From Motiliproteus sp036961355 (GTDB taxonomy: Bacteria > Pseudomonadota > Gammaproteobacteria > Pseudomonadales > Balneatricaceae): a stretch of 64,000 bases of DNA. Shown here in pieces: positions 8,996-17,357 of this stretch. The number at the start of each line of letters is the position of its first letter. The first letter of the stretch is position 1. The position numbers and the translations under genes are program-made. The stretch covers positions 62,001 through 126,000 of the forward strand of contig JBALVL010000004.1 of NCBI GenBank assembly GCA_036961355.1. Reading direction: 5' to 3'. The notes beneath the pieces are model-generated. The model ran no database searches. It worked only from the letters and a program-made list of their open reading frames with translations, and was not told the origin of the DNA.

Positions 8996-10723
8996 ATGCC
9001 GTTGAACGCTGTTTCACCCTCTTGTATTGCTGCTGTTCGTGTCTTGTCATCCGGATTGGTTGACGATCAGATCTACCGACAGCCAGATCTAGAAGTCACC
9101 TGCTTTGGCCACCCGCGAAGTGATGACAACCAACTGCTGAGTGCCACCCAGATCGCTCAACGTAGCAGCGATCCGAATCAGCCACTCACCGTAAGCGGAC
9201 ACTTCGCGGTGGTGCTGTACTGGCCCAAGTTGGGTATCTGCCGTATCTACGCCGACCGCTTTGCGTCGACAAGACTCTACTTTTACGCTGTAACCGGTGC
9301 GCCGTTACTGGTCTCGGATAGTCTGCACCTTGTAAAGCAGCGTTTGGATGAGCAGCAGCTACCGGTCACGTTGTCGCAACAGTCGCTGGTAAATTACCTG
9401 TTTTTTCATATGATCCCCAGCCCCGAGACGATCTATCGGGAGGTGTTCTGCTTACAACCTGCTGAGCAGATTGATTGGGACGGTAAGCAGTTAAAGCGCC
9501 GACAGTGGTGGCAGCCCCGATTTGACCAGACGAGCCTGCGTAACGAAACTGAGCTGGCCGATGAACTGATCACCTTGATGCGACAGGTGGTGCCCGATTA
9601 CTGTCAGCAAGAGGCAACCGGTTGTTTTCTCAGTGGTGGTCTCGACAGCTCTAGTCTGGCCGGATTGGTAGCCGAAACATTATCAAAACCGGATGTTTTT
9701 TCGATCGGCTTTCCGATCGAACAGTACAACGAGCTTGACTATGCTCGCACCGCTGTCGATCACTTTGATCTGACCGGCCATGAATACCTGATGTCGCCGG
9801 AAGATGTAGTGACTGCGCTGCCAACAGTAATAGCCAGCATGGATCAGCCGTTCGGTAATAGCTCGGCGATGCCTGCCTACTTCTGCGCCAAACTGGCCAA
9901 GTCACAGGGTATTAATCGGTTAATTGCCGGCGATGGTGGCGATGAACTGTTTGCCGGTAACGAACGGTACTCCAAACAACTGCAACTGGACCGATTGCGG
10001 CAGCGGTTACGACCGCTGATCGGGATCATGGACCATGCGTTGCTGCGATCACCGCTGCCAGATTCGCCAGCGCTGTTACGTAAAGCCAAGAGTATGACTC
10101 GGCAACTGAAGATGAGTGTGCCGCAAAACTTGGAGTACTTTAACTTCCTCAATCTGATTGAGCGTGAATCAATTTTCTCTGACTCTCTGCTGTCGGTAAC
10201 CGACCAAAGTGAACCGGAGCGTCGTTGCCAGGAGTTGTTTGATCATCCGACAAAGGCAGGCGTGCTTGATCGGATGCTGTTCATGGATTGGAAGCACACT
10301 CTGGCCGATAACGATCTAGTTAAGGTCAACACCATGTGTCGGCTTGCCGGTGTCGATGTTGCCTATCCCTTGCTTGATGACCGGTTGCTCGATTTCTCGC
10401 TAAGGGTGCCTGCCGATATTAAATTAACGCCGGGTAAGCTGCGTCATCTGTATAAAATGGCGATGACCGGCTTCTTGCCCGAAAAGATCATCCATAAACC
10501 CAAACATGGCTTCGGCCTGCCATTCGGTCTCTGGACGGCGGAACATGCCGGATTGCGCAATCTGGCTTATGACGCCATCGCTTCGCTGGATCAGTACGAT
10601 CTGTTTCGTCCTGGCTTTATCGATGACGTGAAGCGCCGTCATCAGCACGAACATGCTAAACACTATGGTGAGCTGGTATGGATTTTGATGGTGTTGGCGA
10701 TGTGGCTCGATACTAATAGATAA
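8996..10723 (+). CDS. Asparagine synthetase-like protein with degenerate glutaminase domain
   Basis: The C-terminal two thirds are an ATP-pyrophosphatase synthetase domain: CFLSGGLDSSS (loop at about 213-219) and DGGDELFAGNERY. The N-terminal part keeps the class II glutaminase outline but does not start with the catalytic Cys2 of true glutamine-dependent enzymes, so it probably uses ammonia or another amine, or makes a different amide or ester. The frame extends upstream to a TTG at 8978, but the ATG at 8996 has AAGGA five bases before it and is preferred, giving 575 residues. It is the first gene of the plus-strand operon, with the carrier protein 23 bases downstream. Confidence 0.88.
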   Translation: MPLNAVSPSCIAAVRVLSSGLVDDQIYRQPDLEVTCFGHPRSDDNQLLSATQIAQRSSDPNQPLTVSGHFAVVLYWPKLGICRIYADRFASTRLYFYAVTGAPLLVSDSLHLVKQRLDEQQLPVTLSQQSLVNYLFFHMIPSPETIYREVFCLQPAEQIDWDGKQLKRRQWWQPRFDQTSLRNETELADELITLMRQVVPDYCQQEATGCFLSGGLDSSSLAGLVAETLSKPDVFSIGFPIEQYNELDYARTAVDHFDLTGHEYLMSPEDVVTALPTVIASMDQPFGNSSAMPAYFCAKLAKSQGINRLIAGDGGDELFAGNERYSKQLQLDRLRQRLRPLIGIMDHALLRSPLPDSPALLRKAKSMTRQLKMSVPQNLEYFNFLNLIERESIFSDSLLSVTDQSEPERRCQELFDHPTKAGVLDRMLFMDWKHTLADNDLVKVNTMCRLAGVDVAYPLLDDRLLDFSLRVPADIKLTPGKLRHLYKMAMTGFLPEKIIHKPKHGFGLPFGLWTAEHAGLRNLAYDAIASLDQYDLFRPGFIDDVKRRHQHEHAKHYGELVWILMVLAMWLDTNR

Positions 10724-10746
10724 CTCTACAATCAGGTTTTAACTGT

Positions 10747-10995
10747 ATGAATTTTGAAGAGATAACGAAAGAACTTTTGCAAGCCGCTACAGCACGGGCT
10801 GATGCTGTTCAGTGGGTGTTAGAAACACCACTACTGGGGCATGTGGCGGAGTTGGATTCAATGGCGATAGTCACTTTCTTTACCGCGCTGGAAGATGATC
10901 ATGGCGTTTTCGTTGATGATGATGAGGTTAGTGCAGAGCTGTTTGAAACCCTCGCCAGCCTGACCGCTTTTGTGGCAGAGAAGCTCGCTGCCTAA
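10747..10995 (+). CDS. Acyl carrier protein
   Basis: An acidic 82-residue four-helix carrier. The phosphopantetheine attachment serine is Ser38 in the motif ELDSMAI. It is dedicated to this locus rather than to fatty acid synthesis, being enclosed by the amidotransferase-like gene and hydrolase 2. The natural partner is the AMP-forming ligase at 4.1-5.7 kb, which could charge it. A carrier, a ligase and hydrolases together point to an acyl or aminoacyl intermediate held as a thioester before transfer. Activity needs a phosphopantetheinyl transferase encoded elsewhere. Confidence 0.9.
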   Translation: MNFEEITKELLQAATARADAVQWVLETPLLGHVAELDSMAIVTFFTALEDDHGVFVDDDEVSAELFETLASLTAFVAEKLAA

Positions 10996-11010
10996 TTAGA
11001 TGACTACCTA

Positions 11011-11805
11011 ATGAGTGACTATCAAGGCCATTTTCTAAACGCATCTCAAGGACATCTGTACTTAGCCTGTTTTGGTAAGTTGGCAGATAGCCATGTTTGG
11101 TTATATCTTCCCCCTTTCGCTGAAGAGATGAACCTCAGCCGTGCGGTTGTTAGCCACCAAGCTCGTAGCTTTGCTGACCGTGGTGAGGCGGTTGTTTGCC
11201 TGGATTACTACGGTACGGGTGATAGTGAAGGGGAGCTGGATCAGACCAATGCCGATCTCTGGCTACAAGATGTTTGCGATACCCTAGCGTGGATTCGAGA
11301 GCAGGGTGCCGCTTCGGTTAGTTTGTGGGGGCTACGTTTCGGTGGATTGATGGCGCTTCGGTTTATCGCGGAAAACCCTGATTCAGCAATCGAGAAACTG
11401 TTGCTATGGAAGCCGCTTCTCGACGGGAAGTTATTGATGGGGCAGTTTTTTCGCTTGAAACAGGTCAGTGAATCGATGAAGGGTGGTGCTAAGGTCAATT
11501 GGATGGCTCGAGTGGCACAAGGCGAAACTGTCGAAGTAGCGGGTTATCCGATAGCTCCCTCGATGCTGCAATCGCTGGTAGATATGAAACTGAATAAATT
11601 AGTACTAGAGCATCCCCCTACTACGACTTGGTTGGAAGCGGGAGCGAATAAAATCGCTGCCTCAGTCGAAGCTGTTTCGCCAATTTGGGCGGGTCATAAA
11701 TTAGATCTTCAACATTGTCTTGCTCCAGCATTCTGGCAAAACCCTGATTGCTACCAGGCGCCAGAGCTCTGGGATCAGTCACTGCAGATGACTGAGGGTA
11801 GATAA
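11011..11805 (+). CDS. Alpha/beta hydrolase-like protein (exosortase A-associated hydrolase 2)
   Basis: A 264-residue alpha/beta hydrolase fold protein that matches the exosortase-associated hydrolase 2 family: LYLPPFAEEMNLSR near the start, YYGTGDSEG, then the elbow WGLRFGG. At the nucleophile elbow, Arg109 stands where a serine should be, so the protein probably cannot act as a conventional esterase. It may be a binding or transferase-like partner of hydrolase 1, whose gene begins five bases after this one ends. It is located 15 bases after the carrier protein. The true chemistry is unknown. Confidence 0.88.
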   Translation: MSDYQGHFLNASQGHLYLACFGKLADSHVWLYLPPFAEEMNLSRAVVSHQARSFADRGEAVVCLDYYGTGDSEGELDQTNADLWLQDVCDTLAWIREQGAASVSLWGLRFGGLMALRFIAENPDSAIEKLLLWKPLLDGKLLMGQFFRLKQVSESMKGGAKVNWMARVAQGETVEVAGYPIAPSMLQSLVDMKLNKLVLEHPPTTTWLEAGANKIAASVEAVSPIWAGHKLDLQHCLAPAFWQNPDCYQAPELWDQSLQMTEGR

Positions 11806-11809
11806 TAGG

Positions 11810-12664
11810 ATGTTCAATGAAGAAGCAGTGGTTGTTGAAATTCAAGGCGGGCAACTCACCGGGATAGTGCATCAAGGGGACAAACGAGTTAAAACAGGTG
11901 TGTTAATTGTCGTTGGAGGACCTCAATATCGAGTAGGGAGCCATCGCCAGTTTGTTCATCTTGCACGGTTTTTAGCTGCTCAGGGAGTTCCGGTTATGCG
12001 GTTTGATAATACCGGGATGGGTGATAGCAGCGGTCAAAAATGTAGTTTTGACCGACTTGATACGGATTTATCCGCTGCAATAGACAGTTTTATGTCGACA
12101 GTTGCAACGCTAGAACAAGTTGTGCTTTGGGGGCTTTGTGATGGTGCATCTGCGGCGATGATGTATGGCCATCAGGATCACAGGGTTAGAGGTTTGGTGT
12201 TGGTTAATCCGTGGATGGAAAATAGCCAAGCTAAAGCCCATGCTAGGGTGTCCCAGTATTATGTTAAGCGATTTATCAATATCGATTTCTGGAAAAAATT
12301 GATTAAGGGTGAAGCTCGGATATTAAACTCTCTACAAGAGTTTTTCTGCACCTTGAAAGGGGTGTTTTACCCGAAAAAATCGGCCAGTAAAGAGACGGTA
12401 GCCTCGACACAACCCTACCAGCAGCGCATGTTGCACGGGCTGCAGAGCTATTCTGGCAAAGTACTATTCGTATTAAGTGGTAATGACTTAACCGCGAAAG
12501 AGTTTAACCTGCAGATGGCAGGAGATAGCCATTGGGCGAAAGTAATCGAAAGTGAATTAGTCAGTTTTGAGCATAATACCGATGCGGATCACACTTTCTC
12601 CAGTAGAGAATTTAAAGACTGGGTAGCAGAGCGGACGGCGACATTTATCTCAACCCAAAAATAG
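11810..12664 (+). CDS. Alpha/beta hydrolase (exosortase A-associated hydrolase 1)
   Basis: A 284-residue alpha/beta hydrolase of the exosortase-associated hydrolase 1 family. GGPQYRVGSHRQFV is near the N-terminus and MRFDNTGMGDSSG follows. The nucleophile elbow reads WGLCDGAS, giving Cys110 as nucleophile rather than Ser. A cysteine there suits acyl transfer or thioester hydrolysis, as in some thioesterases and dienelactone hydrolases. The late DADHTF segment could give the catalytic histidine. It follows hydrolase 2 by a few bases and is probably translated with it. It may release or edit the group carried by the nearby ACP. Confidence 0.9.
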   Translation: MFNEEAVVVEIQGGQLTGIVHQGDKRVKTGVLIVVGGPQYRVGSHRQFVHLARFLAAQGVPVMRFDNTGMGDSSGQKCSFDRLDTDLSAAIDSFMSTVATLEQVVLWGLCDGASAAMMYGHQDHRVRGLVLVNPWMENSQAKAHARVSQYYVKRFINIDFWKKLIKGEARILNSLQEFFCTLKGVFYPKKSASKETVASTQPYQQRMLHGLQSYSGKVLFVLSGNDLTAKEFNLQMAGDSHWAKVIESELVSFEHNTDADHTFSSREFKDWVAERTATFISTQK

Positions 12665-12736
12665 ACGGGTTTAGAGAGTATTAGGTCGTTCTGATTATCA
12701 GAACAACGGGATCAAAACCTAAACCAAGGAGAGTGG

Positions 12737-15025
12737 TTGTTGGCAAGTAATAGGATGGGTCTACCCAAGGATGCTCCCTGTGCTCTGGTAGTCGGACTTT
12801 GCAGTCATGGCTTAGCGGTTACTAGGTCATTACGTAAGCAAGGAGTTGAAGTACATGCGCTGGAGGCTAATCCAGGCATTCCTGGAGCGTTAACTAATTC
12901 AGCTCAAATCCATCTGGTTGCCAGTATTAAGCATGACTCGTTAATTGATGATCTGTTAGCTTTCCGAACCCGAATACCAGCCCACAGACGAATCATTTTA
13001 TTCCCTACCAATGATAATAATGTTCGTGTTATTGCAAAGCATATTGATCGGTTAAGCGGTGGATTTGTGGTCAGTTGGGGCGATTCTGCTGATACGGTTC
13101 AACGTTACCTGCAGAAAAATAACATCGAACAACGCTGCCGTGATGTTGGCCTTAATTATCCGGCATCCGTTGTGTTACAGCAGAAGGACGATTTATTGCT
13201 GAAGGCGGGTGAGCTTCGGCCCCCCTTCATTATTAAGCCTTCTAACCCCCAGTCAGGTTTTAAAGCCATCAAATGTACATCAATCCCTGAACTTGAAACG
13301 GTGGTGGAGAGCTACCCACAAGATTACCCATTTCTTGTTCAGGAATGGGTCAGCGGCACCGATAAAGACTTGTTTTTCTGTGCGTTGTATTTGGATCAGG
13401 GGAGCATTTTGACTCGATTTGTGGGGAATAAGCTTGAGTCATATCCGCCAGCGCTTGGGCAAACCACAGTAGCCATTACTGCAGATGAGCCAGAAACAGA
13501 GGTTCTTACGGAAAAGTTTTTCGACGGTCTAAAGATGTCAGGACCCGTTTCGATGGAATTCAAGAGAGATTCCGATGGCAATTTCTGGGTGATAGAACCG
13601 ACAGTAGGGCGCACAGATTTCTGGGTTGGGCTTTGTATTCGTGGGGGCTGCGACTTACCGTTCATTGAGTATGTTCAGGCAGCGGGTCTGGAGTACTCTA
13701 CCGTACGCGATAAGACATTGCCTGCGATCTGGTTCGATAGTGAGCGAGATGTACTTGCACCGGTGAAGTATTTGGCGCAGTTTGCGCCCGGCTTATCGAC
13801 TCAGCGCCTTCCAACATTCAGTTTTTTTTCGTATGAGGACTTGAGACCGTTCATTCGTAGCTCGTTTAAAGCGCAAGCGAGAGTAACAAAGTCAGTAGCA
13901 AATCGATTGCGGGGCAGGACCAAGGTCCTGGAGCCCATATTAGTGGTGACCGGATACAACAGACTAGAGCAACTCCCACAGGGATTCCAAGATTTGTTGG
14001 CTCTAAAAGAGCAAGAGACTATATTTCTTGGACACGACTGGTTCGCCAATTTCTGTTCTACAGTGGCCAGTGATCCAAATTCCGTGCAGTTCTTTTGTCT
14101 TGAGGACGCAGAGGGTAATGCACTAGCGATGCTTCCTATGTGGCGAAGTAACGCTACCTTTCATGGTGTTAAAGTACGTAAATTGACAGGATTATCCAAT
14201 TATTACTCGCCTATTTTTGATGTCATTTTAGATAGAAAACGAATATCCAGAGAGCAAGCCTATGCTCAATTTATCAGTTATATCTGGAAAAATGTGAAGA
14301 ACTGGGATCTCATTGACATTCATCCAATTACTGCAGAATCCAGAGATGACCTTCTTAAAAATATGCGATTAAAATTTATCGCTTTTGATTATTATATTAC
14401 ACAAAATTATTACCATCAGCGCTGCGAGTCGTATAAGAGTTATTTAGCTGATAGGCCATCAAGAATTGTTAACACGTTGAAGAGAAAATCAAAGAAATTA
14501 AAGACTGCTGAGGGTTACTCTATAGCAGTTTACTCATCACCTAAAGAAATTGAATCCAAATTGAAGGATTACCACAGGATTTATTCTAAAAGTTGGAAGA
14601 TTGATGAGCCGTACCCTGATTTTATAAATGGCTTAGCTAACATGTGTGCAAGTAGAGGACTGCTACGATTAGGATTTCTAGAGGTCGCTGATGTTATTGT
14701 AGCTGTTCAATTCTGGATCGTAGCCAATGATACCGCTTATATATATAAATTGGCATATGATAAGAATTATAGTAAATATTCCCCGGGTACAATATTAACA
14801 GCAAGTATGATTGAGAAATCAATTGAGATAGATAAGGTAAATAAAATTGATTTCTTAACAGGACAAGATGCTTTTAAGAAAGACTGGATGGAATTGAAAA
14901 GAAACCTATATGGTGTGCAGGTTGTTAACTATCGAACGTTGTCTGGTGTTGCGGTTCTTATAATAAATGAATTGTCAAAAATAAAAAGCCACATGTTACT
15001 TATGAAAAATTGGCTGATAAAGTAA
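12737..15025 (+). CDS. ATP-grasp / GNAT (FemAB-like) fusion protein
   Basis: A two-domain protein of 762 residues. Residues 1 to about 380 are a carboxylate-amine ligase-type ATP-grasp module: nucleotide-binding N-terminus VVGLCSHGLAVTRSL, FIIKPSNPQSGFKAI, FLVQEWVSG, and SMEFKRDSDGNFWVIEP. Residues from about 420 to the end are a BioF2/FemAB-like acyltransferase (HDWFANF, then KLAYDKNYSKYSPGT near the end). The start is TTG at 12737, or the next TTG, supported by AAGGAG five to eight bases upstream. Base composition changes to strongly AT-rich near 14.3 kb, inside the GNAT half. The likely job is to form an amide on a sugar or peptide-like precursor and then transfer a group, but the substrate is unknown. 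Confidence 0.85.
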   Translation: MLASNRMGLPKDAPCALVVGLCSHGLAVTRSLRKQGVEVHALEANPGIPGALTNSAQIHLVASIKHDSLIDDLLAFRTRIPAHRRIILFPTNDNNVRVIAKHIDRLSGGFVVSWGDSADTVQRYLQKNNIEQRCRDVGLNYPASVVLQQKDDLLLKAGELRPPFIIKPSNPQSGFKAIKCTSIPELETVVESYPQDYPFLVQEWVSGTDKDLFFCALYLDQGSILTRFVGNKLESYPPALGQTTVAITADEPETEVLTEKFFDGLKMSGPVSMEFKRDSDGNFWVIEPTVGRTDFWVGLCIRGGCDLPFIEYVQAAGLEYSTVRDKTLPAIWFDSERDVLAPVKYLAQFAPGLSTQRLPTFSFFSYEDLRPFIRSSFKAQARVTKSVANRLRGRTKVLEPILVVTGYNRLEQLPQGFQDLLALKEQETIFLGHDWFANFCSTVASDPNSVQFFCLEDAEGNALAMLPMWRSNATFHGVKVRKLTGLSNYYSPIFDVILDRKRISREQAYAQFISYIWKNVKNWDLIDIHPITAESRDDLLKNMRLKFIAFDYYITQNYYHQRCESYKSYLADRPSRIVNTLKRKSKKLKTAEGYSIAVYSSPKEIESKLKDYHRIYSKSWKIDEPYPDFINGLANMCASRGLLRLGFLEVADVIVAVQFWIVANDTAYIYKLAYDKNYSKYSPGTILTASMIEKSIEIDKVNKIDFLTGQDAFKKDWMELKRNLYGVQVVNYRTLSGVAVLIINELSKIKSHMLLMKNWLIK

Positions 15026-15049
15026 TTGCTAGGGTCTAGGGAGCTTTAA

Positions 15050-16318
15050 TTGCGCGATATATTGCTTTTTTTAGTAATCATAGGATCGATTCCCTTGATG
15101 TTTCGTCGACCCTTTATTGGGGTTTTAGTTTGGTGCTGGATAAGTTATATGGCACCGCACCGGCTTACCTGGGGGTTCATGTATGATTTCCCAATAGCAA
15201 TGCTAGTTGCAGTTTTCGCTATCTCTGCATATATGATAGCAAATGAACCAAAAAAGATACCAATGGAACCTCCGATAATTTGGTTGTTGCTTTTTTATTC
15301 TATGATGTTTTTATCCTGGTTATTTCATGACAAAACCATCGTGACAAATATGCTAGCGATGAAAGTTTTAAAAGTACAAGTCTTTACGTTGATTATATTG
15401 GCAATGTTGACGACCAGAAAAAGAATAGAACTGGCATTATGGGCTGTAGCACTAAGTATCGGATATTATGGAATCAAGGGTGGGGTTTTTACAATATCAA
15501 CTGGTGGTGCGTATCGGGTATATGGACCCTCGGGCAGTTTTTTTGAAGAAAATAATGCATTGGCTATCACGAATTTGATGGCTGTTCCTGTCTTTATATA
15601 TTTGAGCACAACGCTGAAGAATAAATATTTGCAATATTTAACGCTACTTGCTGCATTATTAATGGTGCTAGCTGTTTTTGGTTCTCACTCGCGTGGAGCT
15701 CTGCTGGCGATATCAGCTTGTACATTTTTCTTATGGACTAAAACTAATAGGAAAGTGGTTTCGATGGTTGTAATGCTAGCTTTATTGCCTGCTGTATACA
15801 ACTTCATGCCAGATAATTGGCATGAACGGATGGCGACAATTTTTGTTAATGAACAGGCAGGAGAAGAGCGGGATGCCTCAGCAAATAGTCGCCTAAATGC
15901 GTGGAAGGCTGGTTACAATATGTCTTTATCACATGTCTTTTCTAGAGGTTTCAATGCAGAAACTCGTCAAAATTTCTTTATTTACGCCCCTAATCCTAAT
16001 GATTTTGTAGCTTTTCATAGTAATTATATACAAGTCTTAGGGAAACATGGCTGGTTTGCTTTTATTTGCTATTTAATGGTGTTTGTATCGTCATGGCATT
16101 TAGGAAGTAAAGTTATTAGGGAAACTAAGGGAGTTGAGTCTTTAAAGTGGGCTGGATTATTATGTAGGTATTTGCAGGTATCTATTGTCGCTTATATGGT
16201 AGGAGGTACATTCCTGTCTCTTGCATATTTTGATTTACCGTATCATTTTGTTATTACTATTGTAGCTGTGTCACAGTTAGTCAAAAAGGAATTATCAAAG
16301 ACAAAAACTATAAGTTGA
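15050..16318 (+). CDS. O-antigen ligase/polymerase-like protein, exosortase A-associated
   Basis: A multi-pass membrane protein of 422 residues with around ten hydrophobic segments. The opening, with MRDILLFLVIIG and YMAPHRLTWGF, is characteristic of the exosortase A-associated O-glycosylation ligase family. FFEENNALA and SHSRGALLA lie around the large periplasmic loop typical of Wzy/WaaL proteins. It should polymerise the polysaccharide or ligate it to an acceptor, possibly a PEP-CTERM protein, at the periplasmic face. The start is TTG, supported by AGGGAG six bases upstream. Confidence 0.88.
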   Translation: MRDILLFLVIIGSIPLMFRRPFIGVLVWCWISYMAPHRLTWGFMYDFPIAMLVAVFAISAYMIANEPKKIPMEPPIIWLLLFYSMMFLSWLFHDKTIVTNMLAMKVLKVQVFTLIILAMLTTRKRIELALWAVALSIGYYGIKGGVFTISTGGAYRVYGPSGSFFEENNALAITNLMAVPVFIYLSTTLKNKYLQYLTLLAALLMVLAVFGSHSRGALLAISACTFFLWTKTNRKVVSMVVMLALLPAVYNFMPDNWHERMATIFVNEQAGEERDASANSRLNAWKAGYNMSLSHVFSRGFNAETRQNFFIYAPNPNDFVAFHSNYIQVLGKHGWFAFICYLMVFVSSWHLGSKVIRETKGVESLKWAGLLCRYLQVSIVAYMVGGTFLSLAYFDLPYHFVITIVAVSQLVKKELSKTKTIS

Positions 16319-16349
16319 TAGCTTTTAGTTATATGAATGAGAGCGAAAT

Positions 16350-17348
16350 ATGAAAAATACAGTAGGTGTGGTTATACCTTTCTATCAAAGAGAAAAAGGT
16401 ATTCTTAAAAAATGCGTAGATTCAATCATAAATCAAAATTTTAAAGGAGAATTCGATGTCTGTATCGTAGATGACGGCTCTCCAGTACCTGCGAGAGATG
16501 AAATTCCAGAGTCGTACTATAATAAGTATAATATAAATATTATATCCCAAGAAAATTCGGGGCCTGCAGTAGCGAGGAACACAGGACTAGATAATTTATC
16601 GAAGTCCTGCGAATACATAGCATTCATGGACTCTGATGATTGGTGGGATCCTTCATTTATTGAAATAGCTGTATCAACAATGAACAAAGGCTTTGACTTG
16701 TTTTTCGTGAATACGAAAAGAGAAGGAATAGACGGAGATAGGTTCGGTTGGCACAAGAGTACGGGCTTAGATTTTAATATAAACAATCATAATCTTATTG
16801 ATAAAGATAAAAAAATATATGAATTCAAAGGCGATTTTTTTGATTATTCAATTCTCCGAAGTAATATATTGGCAACCTCATCAACAATTTTTCGTAAATC
16901 ACGAGGCTCTGAGATACGTTTCAATAAAGAATTGTTTAACGGACAAGATCGTTTGTTTAAAATCCACCTGAGCAAAAATGTAAGGCGAGTGGCCTTTTCA
17001 CCAGAGTTTTTGGTATCAGAGGGTGCTGGGGTTAATATTTATGATAGTTCAAAGTGGGGGGCTGATAAATCCATTAACTTGGCAGCGAACTATATTCGTT
17101 TGTCAAAAGCGATTTTAAGTGAAGTAGAACTAAGTCCCAAGCAAAATGAAAATATCTACAATAAATTACATCAATCAAGATTCGATTTCTGCGCTAGTTT
17201 TCTTCATTTGATAAAGAATAGCAGAGGCAGTATTGATTGGTCGATAGTTAAAAATGCTGTAAAAGATGATCCAGTAGTTCTATTTAAAATGTTTCCGTCC
17301 TTAGCTCGTATTATACTTACTAAGTTAAATAAAAGTATTTCTACGTGA
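16350..17348 (+). CDS. Glycosyltransferase family 2
   Basis: A GT-A fold transferase of 332 residues. The N-terminus has VVIPFYQREKG and the nucleotide-sugar region VDDGS. PAVARNTGLD and the metal-binding FMDSDDWWDP follow. It probably adds one sugar to the growing lipid-linked repeat unit on the cytoplasmic face. Sugar specificity cannot be told. A GAGAG sequence precedes the ATG. It lies in the AT-rich block and its codon use is unlike that of the left part of the operon. Confidence 0.88.
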   Translation: MKNTVGVVIPFYQREKGILKKCVDSIINQNFKGEFDVCIVDDGSPVPARDEIPESYYNKYNINIISQENSGPAVARNTGLDNLSKSCEYIAFMDSDDWWDPSFIEIAVSTMNKGFDLFFVNTKREGIDGDRFGWHKSTGLDFNINNHNLIDKDKKIYEFKGDFFDYSILRSNILATSSTIFRKSRGSEIRFNKELFNGQDRLFKIHLSKNVRRVAFSPEFLVSEGAGVNIYDSSKWGADKSINLAANYIRLSKAILSEVELSPKQNENIYNKLHQSRFDFCASFLHLIKNSRGSIDWSIVKNAVKDDPVVLFKMFPSLARIILTKLNKSIST

Positions 17349-17357
17349 GTTTTTTTC

